From the NCBI GenBank assembly GCA_025331125.1, contig JAOALB010000070.1, forward strand, positions 186,001 through 250,000: a DNA stretch of 64,000 nt, given 5' to 3'. Positions within the stretch are counted from its first letter, which is position 1. Each line of letters opens with the position of its first letter. Below are positions 44,091 to 55,786 of this stretch, piece by piece. Below the pieces are notes generated by a model. The model was not told the DNA's origin. It saw nothing but the letters and a program-made list of their open reading frames with translations, and did not search any database. The stretch is from Mycogone perniciosa. Taxonomy: Eukaryota > Ascomycota > Sordariomycetes > Hypocreales > Hypocreaceae. The translations under genes were made by a program, and so were the position numbers.

Positions 44091-45200
44091 TCAATCAGAA
44101 TCGTAATGCACCAGTCCACTCAAGGCACTTGACTCCTGCGCAGACACCTTGGCAGGCGGACCAGTTTGATTGCCCCCATCACCCACAGAGGATGACGATA
44201 CACCAACGTCCGCACCAGCGCGTTTCCGCTTTACGCCCAGAAGTAGTCTATTGGAGGGCTTGGGCTCCGAGCTGCGTGCGTTTTGAAGGAGGAAAGGGTC
44301 GTGAGATGCCCTCGTGTTGGCCAGGAGCTCCGAGACGAGACTTTCTTTCCTCTTGGACGCTTCCTTTTCGGATTTATTGAGCTTGGTGGTTGATGACAGC
44401 TTTGGGGTTGGTGACTGGTGTTGGGAGGTTGCGAATAGAGGCTTGGAGAGAGCCTTGTCGTGCGAGGAGGAGGAGGAGGGGGAGTCATCTTGAAGCCCGA
44501 AATCCACGAGAGAAGCCCTCTTCGCATCGGCTTCCGTCTCCGGAAGGATATCGATGCCCAGGCTCATCCGGTTCTTGAGGTCCTCCGTCGCGGCAGCCAA
44601 ACGCTCCCTGTCTTTCCTCCCCGCCCGAAACGCCCTGCGCAGCTTCTGATTCTGCGCGTAGGGATCATCCCAATGCCGGGCCGACACGTCCATGAGATCA
44701 TGGATCCTCTCAGTTGCTTGTTTCAAATGCTCCCTGTCCTCAATCGTCTTCTCCAGACTCGCAAACGCGTTTTCCCTCAAAGCCTCCCGCTCCTGGTCCG
44801 TCATTATGACTGTATCGCCCTCTCTGGGCTTATCCTCACCCGTATCCCTCTTCGTCGCGCCAGAAACAACCACATATGCCGTATTCTTAGGATCGGTGCG
44901 CATCTCAATAGCACCCCCGCACTCGGCGTGCTTAAACCGAAAACTCCATATCGGCGAGGTGTAGTAACTGCCCGCGCGCTTCTTCTCCGCGTTGAATCGC
45001 ACGCCCTGGCCGATGATCGTGGGCTTCGGGCACGAGGAGCACCATATCGGGAAGGGCATTTCGAAGCGCACCGTGAGGATGCCGTGGGAGGCGAGCTTGG
45101 AGGCGCGATGGCCGAGGGCGTGTTTCTTGTGCAGTTTGTTCCCGGACGTGGTGCCTTCGAGGTCCGGGGGCACGTAGCGGCCCATGTTGAAGCCCTGCAT
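44091..45200 (-). CDS. saf4: Saf4/CCDC130-type splicing factor (Yju2/Cwc16 family)
   Basis: A spliceosome-associated protein of the Yju2/CWC16 family, which acts around the catalytic steps of splicing. It is a single exon of 369 residues. It starts MQGFNMGRYVPPDLEGTTSG and runs through the family zinc-binding core, including FPIWCSSCPKPTIIGQGVRF, YYTSPIWSFRFKHAECGG and EMRTDPKNTAYVV. Two Cys pairs (CSSC and the later C in ECGG) fit the family zinc site. The middle is helical (ENAFASLEKTIEDREHL) and the C-terminus is Ser/Lys-rich and disordered. ATG 45200 was chosen because the family opening starts there. A run of 15 G (C in the transcript) at 45239-45253 lies in the leader. Confidence 0.93.
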   Translation of the reverse strand: MQGFNMGRYVPPDLEGTTSGNKLHKKHALGHRASKLASHGILTVRFEMPFPIWCSSCPKPTIIGQGVRFNAEKKRAGSYYTSPIWSFRFKHAECGGAIEMRTDPKNTAYVVVSGATKRDTGEDKPREGDTVIMTDQEREALRENAFASLEKTIEDREHLKQATERIHDLMDVSARHWDDPYAQNQKLRRAFRAGRKDRERLAAATEDLKNRMSLGIDILPETEADAKRASLVDFGLQDDSPSSSSSHDKALSKPLFATSQHQSPTPKLSSTTKLNKSEKEASKRKESLVSELLANTRASHDPFLLQNARSSEPKPSNRLLLGVKRKRAGADVGVSSSSVGDGGNQTGPPAKVSAQESSALSGLVHYDSD

Positions 45201-47616
45201 GATGGGCGATTTTGCGGAATCGTCGTTTTCGTTTGTCCGGGGGGGGGGGGGGGTTGTGGAGGAGGATATGAAGATGAGGAATGGCGGAGTGGAATTTGAA
45301 GTTCGGAGGACCGAGTACGCCACTTCAGAACCAACGCTAACCCCAACCCTGGATGTGAATGGTGGGGTGCTGAGACTCCATGTCAGTTGCATTTCTCAGA
45401 CATGCGACATACTTGATCTTCATTACTTCCTCGAGATTGATCATGAAAAGGCTAATGAAGCCTGGTATGAACCCCTGAAAAACGAACCTCAGGAGATGTG
45501 GATAAAACTCTCCTAGCCTAGCCAGGACCATGGATGAAGAGCATCCCAGATGTGCGGGTCTCAATTCATGGGTTCGGGCATACCAATACTTCTTACATAC
45601 TTTGCCACCCACACACTTTATGTTCTTATTTATACAATGCCCAACTCGGAGGCCAATGGGATCTCGAAAGCCCCATGTCCCATTCTGGTACTTGGGCTGG
45701 AAAAATCCCACGAATCCTGTATTCTTGTCGTTGACGAATGACGCTTGATCCTCCTTCTATAGGTTCTGCCAGTTCATGCTTCGTTGCATATATTCGAGCC
45801 GCAAATCATGCTTGCCCAAACCCTCAGCCAATCCTGCTAGACAAAAGTCATTGTATGCATGCTCCAGGGTGCGCGAGTTGGTGCCAAACTCAACAGGGTC
45901 AATGTCCAGGTAGGGGATATAGTTGAGCTTCTTCCAACAGAGCCTCTACCATCTGTGTCTGAGCGCAGGGGTCAACGATGGTCAAGAGAGGGTGCTGGAC
46001 ACGAAAGCTATTCCATATGCTAGACTTAAAACCGGTCGCGTTGCTGCCATCTAGACCAAAGTCGCCAGTATTCCGACCATCAACATCCGCTACAGCTTTG
46101 GCGAAGCCGTAGGGAAGCGTGGGAAGCGTAGCAACCGGGTCAACTGGACAAGACGCTGTAATTTCTGCGTATAGCGGCACTAGTTTCCAGACTTTGCTGG
46201 AGATGTCGGCGATCTGCAGCGTCACACCTCTATGGACATCTCCATGTCTCTCTCTGCTGAGGCGAGTCCGAGGAGATTGTGTTTCCTGGTACTCCGTACT
46301 CCTGTTGACCCCGCCTATAATTTAGCGAATTTAGGCTTTAGCGGACGATCACCAGGGCTTAGCGACTTGCCTAATGCAGAGAACTAAATCCCTGCGAGTC
46401 CTATTATTAGACGCCTATCTGAGGGGCAGCAAAGCCTCACAAAACAGCAGACGAAGTGAAGTCAAAGCAAGATATGGCAGATGTTTCCATATACTATGAA
46501 TTAATCTCTATTTAATTCAGGCAAAATTTCTTCTCTTTCACTTGGTGTCGATACAGAGCTATCAATAGACATGATCCGAAGACCGGCGTTTGCTAGTTCC
46601 TCTCCTAAAAGGCCAAGACCTGGTCTTCAACATGAGATACGAGATCTCTGCCTTATCCCGAGCCACATGAGGATCTCTATGTGAAGAATGCATGGGACCA
46701 TGAGTTCCTTTCGTTTGGGAAAATAAAAGATAGAATAAAAATCAAAGTGCTGATTACTCCTCTCCGATAGTTTCCGTCCTACTCCGTAGAGTCGTCAGCT
46801 ATACTTGTACGCCATCGTGTGCGACCTGACAGGTCATTTATTTAGTTTCCCTTTACAAATCGTAAAAATAAAATTAAAAATAAAACCTCAGTTTGTTTAG
46901 TATACACGATACCATCGAATCGCAGTCTGCATTGAGCATAATCAAGAAAGGGATCCAACCCCCAGACTGCTGGCCACGTACGCACAGAGAGCAAGTGACG
47001 CGGCATAGGGAAACAAAAGACTATAAGTTAGCCAAGAACCGCCTAGTATGCTGTTCGTAACCGTCGCAATCGGCTATAGAATACGAACGGCTTTACGCAC
47101 ATATGAGGCAGCCTTAGCGGTTTCTACCGTTGGTGCTTATACTAGTATACGCGCCATAGCGTTCATTTCGTAAATTGGGGATACGACCACAGCCCATCTC
47201 CATGACTAATATTGACAGATCCATATTCTATATCTTTATTGTTTCTAGCTAATACCAACTAGTGCAAGTGAAACCCATGTCAGTCTTGTTTATTGCGTGT
47301 ATCATGCGGCTCTGTAAAGTAGCCGTCAAAGATGACAACACCTCCCCCCACCAGATGAAGCCCCCTGGAGTAAAGGAATGGCCGATATACCATGACTTTT
47401 GTTGTTATCCCCCAGTCCCAGGACGATGAACCCCGTATTCCCATGACCATGATATCTTCGTAAAGTAGACCAAAGACCGCCCTCCCCTTAAACCCCCAAA
47501 GATGTGCCCACATACGCCCCAGCCAACAAGTTCAGGAAGAAAGAAAAAGAAATGCAAGAAGGGAAGTTCGGGGGGGAAGGAGGAGACATACAACAAAAGA
47601 GGGACCGTTTAGTCCG
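45201..47616. other. Gene-poor interval, partly AT-rich
   Basis: A G15 run at 45239-45253. Exact 9-mer copies lie at 46290-46298 and 46780-46788. The DNA at 46850-46900 is very AT-rich (AAAATAAAATTAAAAATAAA). One unassigned frame, at 45899-46225 on the minus strand, is listed separately. No other gene is supported. Confidence 0.45.
45899..46225 (-). CDS. Unassigned 108-codon frame, perhaps a gene remnant
   Basis: An open frame whose residue composition looks protein-like (KAVADVDGRNTGDFGLDGSN; LTIVDPCAQTQMVEALLEEA) but which matches no family I recognise. There is no signal peptide and no clear upstream exon. It may be the last exon of an uncharacterised gene, a relic or chance. Confidence 0.25.
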   Translation of the reverse strand: MTLQIADISSKVWKLVPLYAEITASCPVDPVATLPTLPYGFAKAVADVDGRNTGDFGLDGSNATGFKSSIWNSFRVQHPLLTIVDPCAQTQMVEALLEEAQLYPLPGH

Positions 47617-48757
47617 TCATCGCTTTACAAACTCGCCATTTCCGTTCATTTTCCCGATGACGGGCTCGAGCAAGATGGGTAAGCACTCGGCGGCATCTCG
47701 TCCAAATGCAAAGTCCCCTGGTCGGATCTTATAGACCTCTGTTGAGTCCTCTGCTTCCGGGTTGATGGTGACGACGCGTGCTCCGTGCTGCCTTGCCTTG
47801 CTGATGTAGCCAGCTGCGGGATAGACCTGCGCTGAGGTGCCAACAACAAAAATAAGATCCTTGAAGTTTTGCAAATTAGTAAGGTAAGAGACTAGGGACC
47901 AAGCAAACCACCAGTGAACCGATGATGCTCCAGAAGCAGATGCATCAATACTGCATACGTACCACGTTGCCCTTATCCAGCCATGCATCAACACCCGCCA
48001 GCATACCCGCCTCCAAATCCTCACCGAACCACACCACGCCCGGCCGTTGCAGACCTTTCCGGCACTGGGGGCACTTGGGCAGTTCATCCTCCGTAATGTG
48101 CTCGATGCGGTGGTACGGGTCCAGCAATGGTAGGGGTTCACCGTTGGGCATATCCACAGAAGCCGGGGCCAGCGCAGGGCAGAAAGGGTCGTCAAAATTG
48201 CCTCGTTGCACCCAAGCACAATCCTCATCCGAGCACTTGATGTCGAAAAGGGAGCCATGGAGAGTTCGCAGCTGTTCAGGGGGGTGGTTTGCCCGTTGTG
48301 AGAGGTCTGTACATATGAGGAACGCGAGAGAAGCCCCCATGGTTAGCCAGATTCCTCGGAATTTCAAGTCTTATGATAGCGAATCCTGTCCTTCCAATCT
48401 CTTCGCTTTCCGGGGAGGTTTTTTTTTTCACAACCTACTGTCAACGTTCTGCGTCAGACACAAAAAGTCCTCATTCTCCCTCGCCAACGCCGCCAACGCC
48501 TTGTGAGCCGGGTTAGGCAGCGCTTTCAGCGCCATATGTCTCCGATACCCATAGAACAGCCAAACCATGCCCGGATCCGTCCTGAAGGCGCGCATAGTGG
48601 CCAGCTGCGTAGCATCATAGTTTCTCCAGAAGCCTCCCGCGCCGCGGAAGGTCGGTAGGCCTGAGGAAGCAGACAGGCCGGCACCGCAGAGGGCGAGAAT
48701 TCGGCGGCTGGACCGCAAGACTTCGTGGAAAGCCTCCACATCGTTGTGAGGCGCCAT
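47617..48757 (-). CDS. Sirtuin, SIRT5-like NAD-dependent protein deacylase
   Basis: A Sir2-family enzyme. Exons 48757-48439, 48306-47963 and 47859-47617 give 301 residues. NAD-binding motifs are intact: ALCGAGLSASSGLPTFRG and TQNVDNLSQRANHP, with catalytic His in LRTLHGSLFDIKC. Zinc is held by Cys in KCSDEDC and KCPQC. The Tyr69 and Arg72 positions (VWLFYGYRRHM) match the Tyr102/Arg105 pair of human SIRT5, which reads acidic acyl groups, so desuccinylase or demalonylase activity is likely. There is no obvious mitochondrial presequence. Intron 1 splits Asn in NVDN. An A/T tract (GTTTTTTTTTTCA-like, 48419-48429) lies in that intron. ATG 48757 is the first true ATG in frame. Confidence 0.92.
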
Positions 48758-49000
48758 TGGGGGCAATCAGCCTGCTCGGGGAGGGGGGGTGCTTTTCTTT
48801 GCCGATGGATATGCGATGCTGCTGTTCTTTGGGTGCTCTTTGGGTGAAAGTGAGTCTGATGGAGTCGTATAGGCGCAGAGATAGGGCCTTTTTCGTTGCA
48901 GGTGAAGAAATAGAAATGACTCAGAAGGACTGAACGAGATAGGACGGGAGGTGGTGAGGGGGAGAGGGACCGAGGAGGGGAAAAGCGCAAGGCAGAGACA

Positions 49001-49033
49001 GCACAGTACAGCACAGCACAGCACAGCACAGCG
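49001..49033. repeat. GCACA tandem repeat
   Basis: Tandem GCACA units with one GTACA variant. Confidence 0.85.
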
Positions 49034-49086
49034 CAACAGCCTGGCTCGTAACCTAAGCAGCAAAATAAAAGCCGTATCTCGCGGGT

Positions 49087-49121
49087 GGATATGGATGTGG
49101 ATGTGGATGTGATGTGGATGG
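49087..49121. repeat. GGATGT tandem repeat
   Basis: Tandem GGATGT units with a GGATAT unit at the start and one contraction. Confidence 0.8.
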
Positions 49122-49312
49122 AGGAAGGAGAAACAATATGGTTTATGCGAAGCCGCTGGTTTAGTGAAACAACAGGGCGTGGCGAAGGCGTTGAAGACAA
49201 GGATGAAAGGGAAACACTGCCGAAAAAGGGCTCGGGACCAACATACCATACATACATACTCCGTACTACATACGAAGTACATACATACGAAGTACACTTG
49301 GGCTTACCTATG

Positions 49313-49345
49313 CATACACATACACATACACATACACATACATAC
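49313..49345. repeat. CATACA tandem repeat bounded by 9-mer copies
   Basis: Tandem CATACA units. It is bordered by TACGGAGTA (49343) and TACTCCGTA (49374 and 49257), with TACGAAGTA variants at 49271 and 49287. Confidence 0.85.
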
Positions 49346-49920
49346 GGAGTATACACATACATATACATACATATACTCCGTACAAAACACAAGATATCCT
49401 CCCATCTGCGTCATGGGCTTGACGTGGTTGGTTCTTTTTTCCCTGCCCATTTATATTTAAGGCTCTTTTTTTCCGGTTTTTTTTTCTTCCCACTTTCTCG
49501 CCTTGGGCCTCAGTCTCAATTCAAGGTGATTGGCCAAGCGCCGCTTAAGCATAAGACGGCGCTGTTTTGCGCTGGATTGGCGAATAGGTGCATTATTAGT
49601 ATATGCAGCATTGCGGCCCAATATACATGGTGCATATGTGAGGCACCAGACCGTTTTTTTATTTATTTCTCCGTACTAATAATTCCTGAAGGCTCATCAG
49701 CAGCTTCTAGAAACGGCCAGGGGATTGATAATAGTATCAGCGTCCACGCAATGCAACACGAGGTACTCCGTATATCTAATAATAGCAGTAGTATCGGCTC
49801 CAAGGGCCCATACGAATGAACCGATTCTACAGTTGTGGACTCCGTGTTAATGGTTTATTACGGTTGAGTATTACTCCATACGGAGTCCTGATAATTCCCG
49901 TTCTCACACGATGGTTTCGC

Positions 49921-49954
49921 AGTACTACTACTTCGTGGTGCTAGTAGTAGTACT
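49921..49954. repeat. Perfect 12-bp inverted repeat (hairpin)
   Basis: AGTACTACTACT and its exact reverse complement AGTAGTAGTACT, separated by 10 bases. It is intergenic, with no U-tract that would suggest a Pol III terminator. Confidence 0.7.
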
Positions 49955-52900
49955 TCGCACTGTCAGATAGAGGGTGGCGCATGGTCCCCTAATTTTTTTA
50001 ATACGCTACGATACCGTGTGTATTTTGGCAAATATATTTCTTCATTGTCTTTGCAGCTTGTCAGCTGTACTCCCGGAATTCGGATAGGGTGACTGTTGCA
50101 TTTATCCTCGCCAATACCCATGTTTCAAGCTTACGTGTTACACAGCGTCATGCATGCTTATGCAGTCGACAATTGTGATACTCCACCAAGATGGCCCAAG
50201 AAATGCTTTTGTCGCCTTACTCTGTAACCAGCCTCACTTTGCAGACCAATTCTTTACAAAGGGAGATTAGAGTCCGTTTCAACTGGCTCCTTGGTCGTAA
50301 CGCCAAACGGATATTGGGCGCCAAAAGCAACATAATGAATGGCAAGGTGCTCAATGTTGTCGTAACACCTCGTAGACAACTCATATTCGGAAAAGTCTGT
50401 GGGCTGCTGACGAGTCCAAACTGACAAATCAGGCTGTACATGTAGCAAACCGGATTCGAGGTGGATGTTGATCCACTTTCTCTACCAAATGTGAGGTGGT
50501 GGTGGATCTCGTCCGTTACCATCCGTGACGTTGACTTTGAGTGTTAAAAGGTCTGACATGCCGGCCATGGTTCGCAATCGCGATGTCCCTTCATTCCTCT
50601 CTTGTGAATGAGACCGAACGAAGCTGGAATGACGGGCGCCGGCTCCGCGTGGCGAATTCATTCCTCGCTGACTACCTGGATAGGACCCAACACACCGTCT
50701 TGCACCATGTTGTGTAACCACGTTGTCCTACAGTAAACGGGTACCTGTGCACTTCCCGCACTCGGCAACTTTGCCGTACAGGGACAACATACAGGTGCAC
50801 GGCGTTTATTATTGGGATTGAAGATTTGTTGTGCTTGAAGAAATAGAATAATCTCGAGACACGTGTTGATGCTCCCCCAGAGATGGCGACTACTTGTGGT
50901 TCAGGACTACTCGTGATTGCATGTGCAGTGGTAGTAGCATTGTGAAAAGTCAGTGGAGATGAGAGGTGAAGGGTCCTTCACATAGCTTTCTTTGCTGGCC
51001 AATGCATTAGCAAGGCTGGGCCCACGACAAAATGTCGCAAGGCAATTGACACAGTCTTACGACTGAGACATAAAAAGCACGAGTACTATAGAGTCCATCG
51101 TAAATGTCTTGAACGATTGGTCGAGGGGAAGGCGAGCTGTTGTCTCATCCGCCCTGCGTAGACAGGCAGAGCCCTTCACAGAGGGATGCAGACGTGGACA
51201 TGAAACGACGCAGCACCTTGTTTCCTCATTGAGAAGGCATTTCTTTCTTCACGAGATAGGAAAGAGGGCAGAAGTTTCGTGCGCGATATGTCTGAAACAG
51301 AAGTGCTTGCTGGAGGGAGATTCTGTTGAGTTGGTTGATGTTTCTCGTATTGGATAACAATAGGTCATGGATGGAACAGTATTAGTAGTTTTGACCGCTT
51401 CCAACGTGAGAAACAGCAAAAGAAATGAGAGATGTCCATATGCGTGTTTCGTGGGGATAGCGCCTTTGCAGGCATGCGAGATTGCGGAACTGACACCGAC
51501 AGAATGGCGATGCAACATACGAGTACTATCGTTATTGACACACACCATTGCCCCTCATGCACTCGGGAGAAAGAGGGATGTCGAAAAAGAAGGCCTCCAC
51601 GGTTCTCGGTCCCATGTTGCCGACAGAGACGTCGGGCGTTGTGGATCGGCAAAGCGGCAAGTCAGAGATGTCGAAGACAATGAATGATACGACCCAGGAT
51701 GTTATGCATCAACCCCGTCGTCGTGTTCCCTATGTACGAAGTAATAGTAGTATTAATACGAAGCACACATGTAGCAAAAGGCAGAGGCCGAGCAAAGGGC
51801 CCAGAACGTTTGGAGGGATTTGCGGTGGATGGACGGCGAGCTTGTTTGCGGACTAGCTGATGTGGGATGTGGGATGTGAATAAATTTAGAAATCCGTGAT
51901 GCAACAGCGGAGGGGCTAGCACGGGCGACATCCCCGTCGTATCGTATCGTCCGGAAGAGTACGGAGTAGTACACGTATCGGCGAATTTGTGTCTTGCGTT
52001 CATCTAAGCCTAGGGCCGGGGATCTTCGACGCGTCTGAGGGCTGTTGATAGTACAAAGTAGTACTCCGTAGTAGCAGCTGTATCCACAGAAGACTCGAAG
52101 AACTACTCGTACTCGTAGAGAGAGACAGGAATCAGATTCATACGAGTACTCGTACTCATAGTTGTAGAAACAGTAACCGAAATGAGCCGAGAGCGTTGGT
52201 CGATTGCCAAGGTACCAAACTACTCCGTACTCGTACATGTATCGCAAGTGACACACAGCATTTGGCTCATTGACGCGACGACGGTGATACCCTGGATAGC
52301 TCAGTTTGCCGGCCAAATTAGGCAGTCACCGTGCTGGGGTACGGGAAATTGAAATTGGCGAGGCGCATCATTGCATCGGAGACAAGTCTGACGCACAGGT
52401 GACGAGAGACACAGCCCCACGACCGGTCCAGCACGAGGTCGATGCGGCGGCGAGCCGATGCGGTGATGGCTCTGAATACGAAAGCCTCTTTCGTCTTAAG
52501 TCTCTGAGAGATAGCGACCATGCCGTCCTCCGTAGGTGCCGTGCCGTCAGTGGCGTGGGGTCCTTATCGCTGTCCCTTTTTCCTTTTTGCCCAGGTCACA
52601 GGATGCCTGCTATTGGATGGATGGATCTGGATTCTTGAGCTCGTCCTCCCGCAAAGAAAGTGCACTGAGTATTTCGGACAATAAGGCTAGATGGAACCAA
52701 ATGCCAAGACTTCTCGTGTTCTGTCTGTGGACACAGGGTTGAGTGAATCAGACCACGCGATGTTGAGAATACGGTGGTATCGTCGCCACCGTCACGCTCG
52801 TTCAGTTGAGAGACAAGCGATTTTTTTTTTCTTTCCCTGCCTGAATCCTCGGCATAATAACACCGGCGGTGAATGAAAGCTCTGAATTGATTGACTGATT

Positions 52901-54450
52901 CACTGATTGAAAGTATCCAATGCGTATCTTGTGGTAGTACTACTGGGTTACTCGTAGTCTTCAGCCAAGGCGCTTCGCTTATCCCCAGGTTTCAAAAGAC
53001 AAAAAGATAAAGCATAGGCCGGCCGTCTGTCATCTGCACGCGTGCATATCGTTGTTGCCATGGGATCCTGGGTACGAGGGGTCATGCATTTCTTGAAATG
53101 GTTGGTGAGAGTCACTGCCGAGTATTTCGTACGACTCGTAACGTGGGAACAACAAGGTGCACAACACCTTTCCGGTTGAGGCTGGTAGTACTTCGCAGTA
53201 GCAGTTTGGAGCAGCGGGGTTTCGTTCGGGGCCCGAGAAAGTTTCCAAGATCTGGCTGGCGCTTGGTGTAACGATGGAGGATTGAGGCTCGGCTGGGGAT
53301 GACCGAGGCAATGGAGGCCTTCTTGGAGCCAGGCTTGGATGCACTGTGGATATGCACTGTCAGGTTGGGGCAATACGTGTATGACCCCGTACGTTATCAC
53401 GATGCGCTGTCTACTCCGCACTGTACGTCAGCCCGACGGTAGCTCCTCTAGCTTCTAGGCTTTGGCTTAGCTTTGTTGTTCTGACGCCTATCAATGGGCT
53501 GTCAAGGGCCATCAAGGGCTATCATCAGGCATCATCAGGGGCAACCGGCCACCAGTCACGTTAGCTCCAGTGCTATCGTTTGCCAAAAATACGGCACTGC
53601 CCAGGTTGCCGAGCACTTTGTCCGTACGAGATACAGTGATTACCTGCTTGGTATCTACTATCCCCCGATCAAGCAGGTGTCTCCTCTTTTGCCTCGTATG
53701 CCACAGATGCACCGGCAATTCACCATTCGGAATACTAGCAGTCACCGACGCCATCGACTATCTAAACTCGACTGACTGACTTGACTGACAGACTTTGTCG
53801 ATAGTCGCCCGCCCCTCCCAACGCCACCAACCTCCCAAAACACCGTCTCCAAATGCACGTCGAGGGCTGGGGTCCAAGGCCCATCTCAGCCGTCTGGTGG
53901 TTCCTGGTCCATCACAGGCCCTGGTTGGCCACAGCTCTCCGGCTGCTCGGCGCCAAGGGCAGGGATACCCTCGTCTCCGGGGGGGCTTGGCTGGGAGGGC
54001 CAGAGACATGGAGGGGGGCGGGACCCTGGTGACTGACTGACTGGCGACCCTGGTTGCCTCGACAGAGACAGACGAGCAATCGTTCGTCCATCATGGTGAA
54101 TGTACGTACTCCGTACATGGTAGGAGACATTAATAAGACAGCGTCTCAGCACCGCACTCCAAACCTTCCTTCTCATCCTAATCTTCATCTCGCTCCTCCT
54201 ATCTCGCACCTCAATTCGAGCTTCGCGCCTCTCTCGAGTTCGTATCCGGTTGCTTTTTGTCTCTCGCTATCAGCCTGAATATCCGACCATCGTTTTTAAT
54301 TGCGGCTCGGCTCTTCGCTGGTCATCTTCGCCTGCGTATCTATAATCCGCGGATCGCCTCATTTTCCTCGTTCGAAACCCATCTGTTCAAGCAGCCATAC
54401 GATAATAGTAATTTGCCATCACCATCACACCTTAGCCGCTGCCCGCAACA

Positions 54451-55786
54451 ATGCTCTCCAAGGCTTTCACCACAGCCGCCCTGGCCTTGGCCGCCTCGTC
54501 TCTGGTCTCTGCTCAGACCCACTCTGACTGCAACCCGCTCAAACAACGTGAGTAATATCATACCATCAAGCATGTTGGGACAGGCGGATTGGAATGTGTG
54601 GTTGGGCTGGAGCGGGGCATGATATCAAACATCCAGAGCATTCATGGCTGACCGGTGATGCTTGTACAGCCTGCCCTGCTGATCCTGCCTTTGGCAACAA
54701 CAAGGTTACCTGCGACTTCACAAAGGGCGCTTGTGATGCTTTTCACACGCTTGGCAGCACTTCTCTCACTTATAACGGTAACGGCGCTGTCTTCACGATC
54801 AACGGGGAGGGCGATGGACCTACCATTCGCACTGGCAACTACCTCTTTTTCGGTCGCGTCGATGTAGTGGTTCAAGCTGCCCCTGGCGTTGGCATTGTGA
54901 CCAGCGTTGTCCTCCAATCCGATGACCTCGATGAAGTATGTCTCCTTCTAGATGCCCGAGTCCTCTGTGATAGTCTTACTGACTGACTCTTCAGATTGAC
55001 TGGGAGTGGCTTGGTGGTGATAACGCTCAGGTCCAGACCAACTACTTCAGCAAGGGTGACGACTCGACCTTTGATCGTGGTCGCTTTCACCCCGTTGCAA
55101 ACCCCACAGGATCTTTCCACACGTACTCTATTGAGTACACGTCCAAAGGTGTTACCTGGTCTGTTGATGGCCAGATCGTCCGAACGTTGACAGCGCAAGA
55201 GGCTGGCGCCACTCTACCTCAGACCCCTGTGCAGGTCAAGCTTGGGACTTGGGTTGCTGGCCGCGAGGGTGCTCCCGATGGCACCGTCCAGTGGGCTGGT
55301 GGTTATGCTAATTTCTCCAAGGCTCCTTTCCTCGGCTACTACAAGAGCATTTCCATCACTGATTATGCTGGTTCTGATGGCCCTACATCCAAGAGTGTCA
55401 AGGAGTACATCTACGGCGACAATTCTGGCACATGGCAGAGTATCAAGGTGGTGCTTGGCGACGGTAGCTCCTCCAATGGAGGTTCTTCCGGCTCGTCCAC
55501 TACCTCTGGTCCCTCTTCTACTACGGCCTCCTCACAAGTATCCAGTTCCACGAGCAGCCCCAAGACCACGAGCAGCGAACAGACGACAACTTCAGTAGCT
55601 CACACAACACTGAGCACCGTCGTTCCTACTACCAGCTCCAACTCGACTGGCCCCCTCCCATCTGGTTCTGGTACCCATTCTGCTCCCGCCACCGTCCCCA
55701 CGAGTGCTGGCTTCCGCAGTGTCGTTGCTCTCAGCAGTGTCTTGGCTGCTGGAGCTGGTGCCATGATTGCCCAGCTGTTCCTGTAA
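54451..55786 (+). CDS. GPI-anchored GH16 chitin/glucan transglycosylase (Crh type)
   Basis: A cell-wall crosslinking enzyme that joins chitin to beta-glucan. Exons 54451-54547, 54670-54935 and 54995-55786 give 384 residues. A signal peptide (LSKAFTTAALALAASSLVSA) precedes the GH16 domain. The catalytic motif is Glu121, Asp123 and Glu125 (DEIDWEW), and the second intron lies exactly between Glu121 and Ile122. The Ser/Thr-rich stem starts near 300. The protein ends in a hydrophobic GPI-signal tail (VVALSSVLAAGAGAMIAQLFL). Conserved substrate-groove features such as TYSIEYTSKGVTWSVDGQ are present. It resembles Crf1/Utr2-type proteins, but I cannot separate Crh paralogues. Confidence 0.93.

Larger units (their letters stand above)
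48758..54450. other. 5.7-kb gene-poor, repeat-rich interval
   Basis: No gene is supported. The interval has three simple repeats (49001-49033, 49087-49121 and 49313-49345), a 12-bp hairpin (49921-49954) and eight exact 9-mer copies: 49257, 49343, 49374, 49764, 51960, 52062, 52221 and 54107. Minus-strand frames at 50254-50568 look weakly protein-like but are broken by a stop. The last ~300 bp before 54451 are pyrimidine-rich and probably hold the GH16 promoter and leader. Confidence 0.5.

Noticed and set aside
44460..45299. 279-codon plus-strand frame
   Set aside because: Lies antisense to the Saf4-like gene, whose protein is clearly recognisable; composition is that of a shadow frame.
49085..49819. 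244-codon frame rich in Thr/His/Tyr
   Set aside because: Produced by translation of microsatellites and 9-mer copies; not protein-like.
50254..50568. Minus-strand frame with a protein-like stretch (VWTRQQPTDFSEYELSTRCY)
   Set aside because: Broken by a stop near 50480, and no family is recognised. An intron that would bridge it changes to a less convincing frame. Too weak to annotate as a gene.
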